A stretch of 64,000 nucleotides of DNA from an uncultured Saprospiraceae bacterium (GTDB taxonomy: Bacteria; Bacteroidota; Bacteroidia; Chitinophagales; Saprospiraceae), in the NCBI GenBank assembly GCA_937926205.1, contig CALEYL010000074.1, forward strand, positions 62,001-126,000, written 5' to 3'. The notes under the pieces were generated by a model. The model did not search any database, was not told the origin of the DNA, and saw only the letters and a program-made list of their open reading frames with translations. Both the position numbers and the translations under genes were made by a program. Of this stretch, positions 32,972 to 40,800 are shown piece by piece (position 1 is the stretch's first letter; each line of letters opens with the position of its first letter).

Positions 32972-34630
32972 TTAGCGTGCAAGGCGAAAACCGAAATGGC
33001 TGCCACGGTAACCCGTAAAGTCCCTGCCGCGATACGTGACCCGGCAGTAGACTGTATCGATGATACCCCAGGACCCGCCACGAACCACGCGGCGAGTTTG
33101 GTCGCCTCCAGAAACCCAGGCGCTACCATTCGTGGGGGCGCCCTCGTAATTTTCATGCCACACATCCTGACACCATTCCCATACATTCCCGCTCATGTCA
33201 TAGAGTCCCAACTCGTTTTTTTGCTTTTTCCCAACGGGGTGCGTTTTATAGCCTGAATTGGTACGATACCAAGCCACTTCGTCTAAATCATTGCTGCCCG
33301 CATATTTTGTGTTCGCGGATTCGTCTCCGCCGCGGGCGGCAAACTCCCATTCCGCTTCAGAAGGCAGGCGGTAGGTTTTACCACTGAGCTTGTTCAGTTT
33401 CTTGATGAATTGCTGTACATCGTTCCAACTCACGTTTTCTACCGGACAATTATCGCAGCCTTTGAAATTAAGCTTCGAAGGATCGCTTCCCATCACGGCC
33501 CGCCATTGCGCCTGGGTCACTTCGTAGCGGCTGAGATAAAAGTTCCGGATGGTCACTGCGTGTACGGGGAGGCAAGCCTCCCATAAGTCCCCATATTCGT
33601 CACCCATTTTATAGGTTCCGCCACTGATGCGCACCATGTCGGCAGCAAATGGGTCGGTGAAAACGGGAGCAGGCTTTTCTTTTTTTGGCGGGTCTTCCTG
33701 GGCGATTAACTGCTCATTTTTATTCCCATTTTTTGGCTGTTCCGGCAGTTCGCTTTTGGCGCCTGCCAGGCTATCAGCTGCTGCACGTGTGTTTTCAAGC
33801 AGGGTAGTCGTATCCGGATTTTGCTGCGTCATCGGCGACTCAGCAGTCGGTCCAACATTGCAAATCCAGTTACCAATCAGCAAGGCCAACACCCCCACAA
33901 CTCCGCTGCCCCATACCCACGGAGAACGAACGCCTTTACCCAGGGTCGCCACTTTTTGTTCCCGCTGCTTTGCGGCTGCTGCTTTTCGCTGCTGCCTGGC
34001 TTCCGCTTTTTGTTGGCGTTCCGCTTCCTGCTGCTGGCTGCGGCGTTCGGCTTCTGCGGCGGCGAGGCGCTGTGCTTCGGCCATTTTTTGGCGGCGCTCG
34101 GTTTCTTGTGCGGCGGTCAATTGAGCTTCCTCCTGGCGGCGACGGTCTCGTTCCTCCCGTTCGGCTTCGGCAGTTCTTTCCATTTGAATGCCGTCAATTG
34201 TGCGCATCAGGGAAGCGACGGCATCCGCGTAAGCTTCATCCCGGTCGGGCCAACTCGTGACCGCTTTGCCGTCTTTGGGCAAAGCTTGCAAGGCTCCGAG
34301 TGGTGTAGCCTGCCAGGCACAGGGCCGCACGATCAGGGGGACCACCCGGGCGGTACCCGCGGTGTGGCGCGCCAAAGCGTCGGTCATTTCTTTATCGTAA
34401 AAATAATCGGAGGCAATGGCATCCGCGCTGACCAACAGGAGGATGATGTCGGCCGCGTGCAGGTTTTCCCGAATGGCGGTTTCCCATACCACGCCGGGGT
34501 CGATTTTGCCGTCGTACCAGATTTTGGCTTTACCGCTGCGCTCCAAAGGAGTCAGCTGGGTGCGCAACGCCTCCAGAAAGTCAGTATCCTTACGGGAATA
34601 GGCAATAAAGAGCTGAAGGGGCTGGTGCAT
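32972..34630 (-). CDS. TIR - coiled coil - TM - FGE/SUMF1 fusion protein
   Basis: A 552-residue protein. Residues 5-130 are a TIR domain (LFIAYSRKDTDFLEALRTQL ... IWYDGKIDPGVVWE ... ADIILLLVSADAIASDYFYD) with the candidate NADase Glu at 81. Residues 150-232 are an Arg/Gln/Glu-rich coiled coil, 237-257 a TM helix (VWGSGVVGVLALLIGNWICN), then a disordered linker. Residues 330-552 are an FGE/SUMF1 C-type-lectin fold (VRISGGTYKMGDEYGD ... RLPSEAEWEFAARGG ... DMSGNVWEWCQDVW ... RVVRGGSWG ... FGFRLAR). The TIR part would be cytoplasmic and the FGE part outside. A ligand-sensing, NAD-degrading or signalling role is inference. It is flanked by island repeats c and d. Confidence 0.8.
   Translation of the reverse strand: MHQPLQLFIAYSRKDTDFLEALRTQLTPLERSGKAKIWYDGKIDPGVVWETAIRENLHAADIILLLVSADAIASDYFYDKEMTDALARHTAGTARVVPLIVRPCAWQATPLGALQALPKDGKAVTSWPDRDEAYADAVASLMRTIDGIQMERTAEAEREERDRRRQEEAQLTAAQETERRQKMAEAQRLAAAEAERRSQQQEAERQQKAEARQQRKAAAAKQREQKVATLGKGVRSPWVWGSGVVGVLALLIGNWICNVGPTAESPMTQQNPDTTTLLENTRAAADSLAGAKSELPEQPKNGNKNEQLIAQEDPPKKEKPAPVFTDPFAADMVRISGGTYKMGDEYGDLWEACLPVHAVTIRNFYLSRYEVTQAQWRAVMGSDPSKLNFKGCDNCPVENVSWNDVQQFIKKLNKLSGKTYRLPSEAEWEFAARGGDESANTKYAGSNDLDEVAWYRTNSGYKTHPVGKKQKNELGLYDMSGNVWEWCQDVWHENYEGAPTNGSAWVSGGDQTRRVVRGGSWGIIDTVYCRVTYRGRDFTGYRGSHFGFRLAR
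32993..33067 (-). other. Possible retroelement-type variable segment of the FGE domain
   Basis: Residues 522-546 (after RGGSW, before GFR) have the spacing C-x-V-x-x-R-x4-x-x2-R-x4-GFR of C-type-lectin targets of diversity-generating retroelements. Most of the exposed positions use NNY codons (GGT ATC ATC GAT; GTC TAC; TAT; GGC; GAC TTT; GGT TAC; GGC AGC CAT TTC), as expected from AAY codons in a template. Ordinary SUMF1 domains share the spacing, and no reverse transcriptase or template is in the window. Confidence 0.3.
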
Positions 34631-34700
34631 GTCGCGCTTTTCGTTGTTGGTTTAGACAAAAATAATGTTTTTATTGAATCTATGAGAAATGCCGAAATAT

Positions 34701-34838
34701 TCTGCTCGCGCGACGGCTCCGCCTCGCGTGTCCTATTCCTGCGGGTTCTGCCCGCTTTCGGGAGCCGGGCAGGCTGCTACTTCAGGTTTAGCAAGCCTCA
34801 AAGGCTTACCAAACCGAGAGTGCTTTCCGAAATGCAGC
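34701..34838. repeat. 130-bp island repeat, copy d
   Basis: The best-preserved copy: GCTCGCGCGACGGCTCCGCC, TCGCGTGTCCTATTCCTGCG, the GCGGG-TTCTG-CCCGC hairpin, GGGCAGGCTGCTACTTCAGG, the stem 34785-34798/34802-34815 (GGTTTAGCAAGCCT/AGGCTTACCAAACC) and GAGAGTGCTTTCCGAAATGC. It lies upstream of the TIR-FGE gene and in front of a heptad arm. Confidence 0.8.
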
Positions 34839-34847
34839 GCCCGTCTA

Positions 34848-34902
34848 CCGTCCACCGTCTACCATCCACCGTCAACCATCCACCGTCGACCGTCCTCACC
34901 AA
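34848..34902. repeat. Heptad arm (CCGTCTA/CCGTCCA type) upstream of purH
   Basis: Eight units with period 7 (CCGTCTACCGTCCACCGTCT onward to CCGTCGACCGTC) directly follow island repeat copy d. From 34903 to 35062 no gene or further repeat is evident; the purH promoter should be there. Confidence 0.75.
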
Positions 34903-35062
34903 CATTCTCCACGCAATCTGCATCCGTTTTGCTTTTCATTTCCGTCCATTAATTACCTTTGCGCCTTTATTGAACAACCTTCCTCATTCCTCTTTGGGGC
35001 AATGGCATTCAGGTAGAAGTAACGACATTGAACTTCAGGGCGAAGGGGGCCAGACCACTACT

Positions 35063-36586
35063 ATGACAAAAAAAATTCAATCCGCACTGCTTTCTGTTTA
35101 TTCCAAAGAAGGCCTGGAGCCGCTTATTCATGAACTGAGCGCTCAGGGAGTTCGCCTGTATTCCACCGGCGGCACCCACAGCTACATTCAGGGATTGGGC
35201 GTGGAAGTGACTTCTGTGGAAAGCATTACCTCCTACCCTTCCATCCTCGACGGACGGGTAAAAACCCTGCACCCCAAGGTGTTTGGCGGCATCCTGGCCC
35301 GCCGTGAAGAAGGGCACATGGCGCAGTTGGCGCAATACGAAATCCCGGAAATTGACCTCGTGGTGGTAGACCTTTATCCTTTCGAGCAAACAGTTGCCAA
35401 CACCGACGACGAAGCCGAGATCATTGAAAAAATTGACATCGGCGGCGTTTCGCTGATCCGGGCGGCAGCTAAAAACTATCAGGATGTAGCGGTTGTGGCT
35501 TCCAAAGAAGAATACCCGCTGCTGCTGCAATGGCTCCAGGAAAAAGACGGCGCTACCGACCTTGAAGACCGCCGCGAGCTCGCCCGCCGGGCGTTCAAAG
35601 TGTCTTCCAACTACGACATTGCCATTTTCAACTACTTCAACGAAGGCACTGCCGACGTAACGTTTAAATACAGCATCCACCGCTCCGACATCCTGCGCTA
35701 CGGCGAAAACCCGCACCAGAATGGCGTATTCTTCGGCGATTTTGAAAAATTGTTTGATAAATTGAGCGGCAAAGCCATTTCTTACAACAACCTCGTTGAC
35801 ATAGACGCAGCGGTACAGGTGATGCGCGAATTCAAAGACGATGCGCCTACTTTTGCCATCCTGAAACATACCAATACCTGCGGCGTTGCTACCCGTGCCA
35901 CACTCAACGAAGCCTGGCATGCAGCACTGGCCTGCGACAACACCTCTGCTTTTGGCGGCATTTTTGTCTGCAACCGCAGTGTTGATGTGGCCACCGCTGC
36001 CGCAATAGACGAATTGTTTTATGAAGTGCTCATTGCACCCGAATTCGACGAAGATGCCCTCGCGCTTCTGAGCAAAAAAAGCAACCGCATCCTGCTGCGC
36101 ATCAAAGATTTTTTTGTGCGCAACCGCAGTTTCCGCAGCTTGCTCAACGGCGTAGTGGAACAGGACAGCGACCTGAAAACAGAAACCGCTTCCGACCTGA
36201 AAAACGCTACCAAAACAACGCCGAGTCTGACCGAAATCGATGACTTGCTGTTCGCCAATAAATGCGTTAAACACCTGAAATCCAATGCCATTGCTTTGGT
36301 AAAGAATCGCCAATTGATGGGCATGGGCTGCGGTCAGCCTTCAAGGGTAGATGCTCTGCGCCAGGCCATTGCTAAAGCAAAAAGCTTCGGCTTCGACCTC
36401 GAAGGCGCGGTGATGGCTTCCGACGCTTTTTTCCCGTTCCCGGATTGCGTGGCCATTGCCCATGAAGCTGGTATTAAGGCGGTTATCCAGCCCGGCGGTT
36501 CGATCAAGGACCAGGAAAGCATCGATTATTGCGATGCCCACGGCATGTCGATGGCCATCACCGGCTTCCGGCACTTTAAACACTAA
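35063..36586 (+). CDS. purH: Bifunctional AICAR transformylase / IMP cyclohydrolase
   Basis: PurH carries out the last two steps of de novo IMP synthesis in the cytoplasm. The 507-residue protein starts at the ATG at 35063; the frame is open for 1.2 kb upstream, but that stretch is antisense to the TIR gene and unrelated. The N-terminal MGS-like cyclohydrolase domain (1-about 190) has SVYSKEGLEPLIHEL, LYSTGGTHSYIQ, DGRVKTLHPKVFGGIL and DLYPFEQTV. The transformylase domain has YGENPHQNG, SYNNLVDIDAA, ILKHTNTCGVA, SAFGGI and the C-terminal HGMSMAITGFRHFKH. Length is normal and no residue appears missing. No other pur gene is adjacent. Confidence 0.95.
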   Translation: MTKKIQSALLSVYSKEGLEPLIHELSAQGVRLYSTGGTHSYIQGLGVEVTSVESITSYPSILDGRVKTLHPKVFGGILARREEGHMAQLAQYEIPEIDLVVVDLYPFEQTVANTDDEAEIIEKIDIGGVSLIRAAAKNYQDVAVVASKEEYPLLLQWLQEKDGATDLEDRRELARRAFKVSSNYDIAIFNYFNEGTADVTFKYSIHRSDILRYGENPHQNGVFFGDFEKLFDKLSGKAISYNNLVDIDAAVQVMREFKDDAPTFAILKHTNTCGVATRATLNEAWHAALACDNTSAFGGIFVCNRSVDVATAAAIDELFYEVLIAPEFDEDALALLSKKSNRILLRIKDFFVRNRSFRSLLNGVVEQDSDLKTETASDLKNATKTTPSLTEIDDLLFANKCVKHLKSNAIALVKNRQLMGMGCGQPSRVDALRQAIAKAKSFGFDLEGAVMASDAFFPFPDCVAIAHEAGIKAVIQPGGSIKDQESIDYCDAHGMSMAITGFRHFKH

Positions 36587-36737
36587 TTGATTTGATGATT
36601 TGAAAATTTGGTAATTTGTTGATTTCCGAACGTTTACGAAACTGGCAAAGTTTTGCAAAAGGCAGGGTGCTTTTCAATGATCAGCTGTCTGGAAGCGCGG
36701 CATTTTCAAATCTTCAAATTTTCAAATCTTCAAATTA
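36585..36737. repeat. Octad-arm inverted element after purH
   Basis: Left arm 36585-36625 has five period-8 units (ATTGATTT, GATGATTT, GAAAATTT, GGTAATTT, GTTGATTT). A core of about 75 bp contains AAGGCAGGGTGCTTTT. The right arm 36703-36737 has four units (CAAATCTT, CAAATTTT, CAAATCTT, CAAATTAA), broadly the reverse complement of the left. The element begins at the purH stop codon. Confidence 0.75.
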
Positions 36738-36757
36738 AAAAAACTTTATTAAAAATA

Positions 36758-36789
36758 TTTGTTTGAAAAAATCTTTTGTTTTATCTTGC
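36758..36789 (+). promoter_or_regulatory. Candidate promoter of the S24 regulator gene
   Basis: TTTG (36758-36761), a 20-bp spacer and TATCTTGC (36782-36789), one mismatch from TAnnTTTG. The ATG is 43 bp further on. Confidence 0.35.
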
Positions 36790-36831
36790 GTCGTCATTCA
36801 ACGTGATTGTTTTAATTAAACGACAAAAGAT

Positions 36832-37578
36832 ATGATCAGCGAAGATCGCAGATTGCTTAACGAACGCTTCCTCAAGGTTTTCAGCTTGCTGGAAGAGCGG
36901 GGCGACGTTGTAAAAAATGACCGGGATGGAAGAGGCATGGGTGACTTTGCTGAAAAGATCCTCGGCAACCGCGCTTATGGGCATATCGTTCGCGCTTTTC
37001 TGAATCCAAAAGACAAGCGTTGTCTCGATTATCACCACGCCCGCAAACTTTGCCAGGAGTTTGGCGTCAATGAAGCTTATTTACTGGAAGGAACAGGAAC
37101 GCCTTTTGGCTTTGACCTTCCAAAAGACAAGCGCTCTGACATGATGGCCGGTGGCAAAAAACCTTTCGGCAATATTCTGTTTACGACCGTGGAAGCATTT
37201 GCTGGTACCGCCATCGATGCCGGTGGATTTGCACCGCGTGAAGAAAACGAGTACTTCAGCATTCCCGGGCTTTCCGGTGGCGGTCTGGTGGCCTTCCCCA
37301 TCAGCGGCGTCAGTATGGAACCTGTCATTCAGGATGGCGATATTGTCATTTGCAAGGAGTTGAGCAGCATCAACGAAATCAAAGACAATAAAATTTATGC
37401 TGTCAAAAACAATGGCTCCATCTGGGTCAAATACGTGCAGCGCATCGCCAACCCAAAAGGCCGCGTTACGCACCTGAAGATGGTATCCGCCAACCACCTT
37501 GAATACGATCCATTCGTAGAGGAGGTCAACGAATATACCCGCCTCTACCAGGTTGTACGCCGGGTTAGCGATTTGTAA
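36832..37578 (+). CDS. S24/LexA-like autoproteolytic transcriptional regulator
   Basis: A 248-residue protein. The C-terminal half is a peptidase S24 domain: AFPISGVSMEPVIQDGDIVI with the catalytic Ser, and SIWVKYVQRI with the catalytic Lys. The N-terminal 90 residues are helical and include YGHIVRAFLNPKDKRCLDYH and ARKLCQEFGVNEAYLLEGTG, like the helix-turn-helix of phage CI-type repressors rather than the winged LexA domain. Such proteins may respond to DNA damage by self-cleavage, but an Ala-Gly type cleavage site is only tentatively placed (near AFAGTAIDAGGF). No prophage genes adjoin, so it is probably a chromosomal regulator of unknown regulon. Confidence 0.8.
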   Translation: MISEDRRLLNERFLKVFSLLEERGDVVKNDRDGRGMGDFAEKILGNRAYGHIVRAFLNPKDKRCLDYHHARKLCQEFGVNEAYLLEGTGTPFGFDLPKDKRSDMMAGGKKPFGNILFTTVEAFAGTAIDAGGFAPREENEYFSIPGLSGGGLVAFPISGVSMEPVIQDGDIVICKELSSINEIKDNKIYAVKNNGSIWVKYVQRIANPKGRVTHLKMVSANHLEYDPFVEEVNEYTRLYQVVRRVSDL

Positions 37579-37624
37579 AATTATTTATCAGATTCAAGGC
37601 AGAATTGGGTACAATAGTGCCCTG

Positions 37625-37679
37625 TATACTCCGTCACGTAGATTTCTATTGACGACGGATTACCTCGTGGTGGAGTATA
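37625..37679. other. Interrupted inverted repeat downstream of the S24 gene
   Basis: TATACTCCGTCACG (37625-37638) pairs with CGTGGTGGAGTATA (37666-37679) at 12 of 14 positions across a 27-base loop. It lies between the S24 stop and a terminator, so it could be a 3' RNA fold, a small RNA, or an operator. Confidence 0.5.
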
Positions 37680-37703
37680 TATCCTGCTGTTTTTTGAATT
37701 AGG

Positions 37704-37739
37704 CCCCCGCTTGCAATGGCAATGGCGGGGGTTTTTTTA
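37704..37739 (+). terminator. Intrinsic terminator of the S24 regulator unit
   Basis: CCCCCGC (37704-37710) pairs with GCGGGGG (37725-37731), extended by TTGC/GCAA inside, and is followed by TTTTTTT. It is a textbook rho-independent terminator. Confidence 0.9.
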
Positions 37740-37812
37740 TTGCTTTCCCCTCACTTCCTGCCCATCAAGGTTAAATCGGCATTTTGTAATAACTTGTCAA
37801 TGTACCGGAAAC

Positions 37813-37880
37813 AGCAAAGGGCAAGCGAATTTGCCTGCCCTTTGCTTGTTTGCAAACTTGCCTGTTTGCTCATTCTTTAT
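37813..37880. repeat. Octad-arm hairpin element before the M43 protease 3' end
   Basis: AGCAAAGGGCA (37813-37823) pairs perfectly with TGCCCTTTGCT (37836-37846). Period-8 units follow (CTTGTTTG CAAACTTG CCTGTTTG). It is related to the elements at 3240-3300 and 23863-23938. It probably terminates the minus-strand protease transcript. Confidence 0.65.
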
Positions 37881-37886
37881 CCTGCC

Positions 37887-40800
37887 TTACGGCCTTACAA
37901 TCATCAGTTTCTGTGTTCCGGTGGTTTTGCCATTCTCTAAACGCACCGTATAAACCCCGGCAGCCAAAGTGCTCACATCCATGACGATGCGCGACTGGTC
38001 GGCACTTAATGCGTAGGTATTCAGAGAAACAACTTTTCCCGTTACATCCGAAACGATCACCTTAACCGCTTGCTCGATATCCTGATAGACATCCAGCGTC
38101 AGTTGTGTCTGAGCAGGGTTCGGGAACATCGCAAAGCCGGACCCGTTGATGGTAACCGGGTATTCGAAAGTAGTCACATTACCATCAGTTGTGCCGTCGG
38201 TACGCCATTCAGAACTGCTCAGGCTGATGCGCAGGGTATAGCATGCCGAATTGCTGAAAGCCCCGTTAACCCCATATACATAGGCATACATACTGCTGCC
38301 GATCACGCCATTGTTGTAGATGATCAGTTCCGGTGTCGTGCCGCTGTTTTGAGAAGACGCCAGCTGGAACCCGCCCCGGTAAAGTCCGAGGTTGTAATCA
38401 GCAGGCAGATCAGTCAGGTCAATGCGGATATTGCCTTCGCCGTTATCATTCGCAAAATGGTACCAATCTACATCCGTCGCAGTCGAAATTTGTGCTATAA
38501 GGTCTTCGTTTACAGCCATAAACGGTAAAGAAGGATCCCGGACATCGTTCGGTTCAAAATTATCTGAACAACCGCCCGGGTTGCTGGCCGTCGTGAAATT
38601 CGATGAAGCAGAAAACGCGCCAGGGCCACTGCTACAAACGGCCTGCACCTGGAATTCGTATGGCGTTGCAGGGCTCAATCCGCTGATGCCAAGTGAAGTA
38701 CCCGCAGTTGTGCCGCTGGACCAGGTCGTTGTGCCTGTTGGTCTCCACTGCACGTTGTAGGATGTTGCTCCACTCACGGCCGACCAGTTCAGGGTTGCTG
38801 AATTGGTGGTTACAGCCGTAGCGTTCAGGCCGCCGGGCGTGCCGCAGGTTTGAACCGAGCTTGTCGTGAAATTTGCGGAAGCTGAAAATGCGCCGGAGGT
38901 ACTGCCACAAACTGCCTGTACCTGGAATTCATATGGCGTGCCGGAGGTTAAACTGCTAATGCCAAATGAAGTACCCGCAGTTGAACCGCTGGACCAGGTT
39001 GTTGTGCCTGTTGGGCGCCATTGTACATTATAAGAAGTTGCTCCGCTTACCGCTGCCCAGTTGAGCGTCGCGGTGCTGGCAGTCACTGCTGTAGCGTTCA
39101 AGCCGCCAGGGGTACCGCAGCTTTGAGCTGAACTTGTGGTGAAGTTCGCAGAGGCAGAAAATACGCCGCTGCCGAAGCTGCATACCGCCTGTACCTGGAA
39201 TTCATAATTGGTGCCTGCCGTGAGGCCGGTGATGTTGAAAGAAGTACTGCCTGTAGATGCGGTATTCCAGGTTGTCGTTCCGACTGCCCGCCAACGGACA
39301 TTGTAAGATATGGAGCCATTGACGATTGCCCAGTTAAGCATCGCCGATGAAGATGTAACAGCTGTCGCATTCAGGCCTGCAGGCGTTCCACAAACGTCAT
39401 TTGATGAGCCCGTTGCAAACAAGGATGAATTGGAAAAATCACCCAAAGTACCGCCACAAACAGCCTGTACCTGAAATTCGTAAGTTGTCCTCGAATTAAG
39501 GCCGTTGATGTCTACAAATGTCGCTGAAGTAGAAACGGTGTTCCAGGTGGTCGTTCCCAACTGGCGCCAGCGGGCATTGTAGGAGGTGGCGCCACTCACT
39601 GCACTCCAGTTCAAAGTAGCAAAATTAGCGCCGACATTCGAAGCAAAAAGCCCCTGAGGTATGCCGCAACTTTGAGAAGCAAGAGTGGTGAATTTATAGA
39701 TCACGGAGAAGCTGCCGGAACTGGATCCGCAAACAGCCTGTACCTGGAATTCGTATTGCGTTCCAAGTGCCAGCCCTGTAACCAACAAGGAAGTGTTTGT
39801 GGTAGAAGAATTACCGGTCCATGCCGTTGTACCGAATACCCGCCATTGAACATTATAGGAAGTCGCGCCGCTGACACCCGTCCAGATCAATACGGCACTG
39901 TTTGCTGTGATGGATATTGCATTAAGCTCTGTAGGCGTACCGCAACTTTGCGAAGAGGTTGTAAAAGTAGCAGAGGCAGAAAAACTGCCCGGGCCACTGC
40001 TGCAAACGGGCTGCACCTGGAATTCATAAGTCGTACCTGCAGCCAATCCGCTCAGGTTGGCAGAAGTTGACGAAGTAGAAGTGGAACTCCAGACGCTTGT
40101 TCCGACAGGTCTCCACTGAACATTATAAGAGGTAGCACCGCTGACTGCAGTCCAGCTGACCGTTGCCGATGATGCCGTCACCGCACTGGAACTCAATCCG
40201 CTAACCGGACCGCAGGTTGAAGTTACCGGTATACAGCCAGGAGATGTCGTCAGACTAAAACGGGAACCTCCGATGGCCAGCACAGCTTGCATGCGCGCTT
40301 TTTGCCCCGCTGTAAACATGTACATGCAGGCATCGAAAGTATAGTCCATATAATTCATCGTCATCTCGATCGGGTTGCCTGTACAGGTACTCAGGTGCGG
40401 GAAAGTGGGACATCCGCCATTTGAGGCATTGTGTACCGGCGTGTCGTCAACGAAATCGTTACCGCAGGTTGTATCGCCCCAAATATGCCGCAGGTTAAGC
40501 CAGTGGCCAACTTCGTGGGTAGCAGTACGTCCTTTTGCATAGTTGCCGCCCGATGGGTTGGGCATGGCCACAGAGCCAAAGGAAGACCACAAACAAACAA
40601 TGCCGTCAGTCGAAGCGTTGCCTCCGGGAAACTGGGCATAGCCCAAAAGACCAGAGCTGCTTCCACCAAAAACAACGCTCCAGATATTGAGATACTGGTT
40701 GCGGTTCCAGATGGTATTTGGTTTCAGGGTACTGTTAATCTGAGCTGTCGTCCAGGAAGCCTGGCCGCCATTGATTCGGTTGATGCCGTTTGTTGCTGTC

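Noticed and set aside
31449..34838. Accessory region considered as a prophage or integrative element
   Set aside because: No integrase, transposase, phage structural gene or tRNA attachment site is present; only repeats bound the cassettes.
34848..34902. Heptad runs considered as CRISPR or as coding repeats
   Set aside because: Period 7 without spacers, no repeat of 24-40 bp, and no cas genes; translations give no plausible protein.
33821..35062. 1.2-kb open frame in front of purH, in frame with it
   Set aside because: It runs antisense through the TIR-FGE gene and island repeat copy d, has no domain, and PurH has its normal N-terminus at 35063. It is open by chance because the opposite strand codes with a matching GC pattern.
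35009..36313. Long minus-strand open frame opposite purH
   Set aside because: It is the complement of an intact purH and shows no signal, domain or start context.
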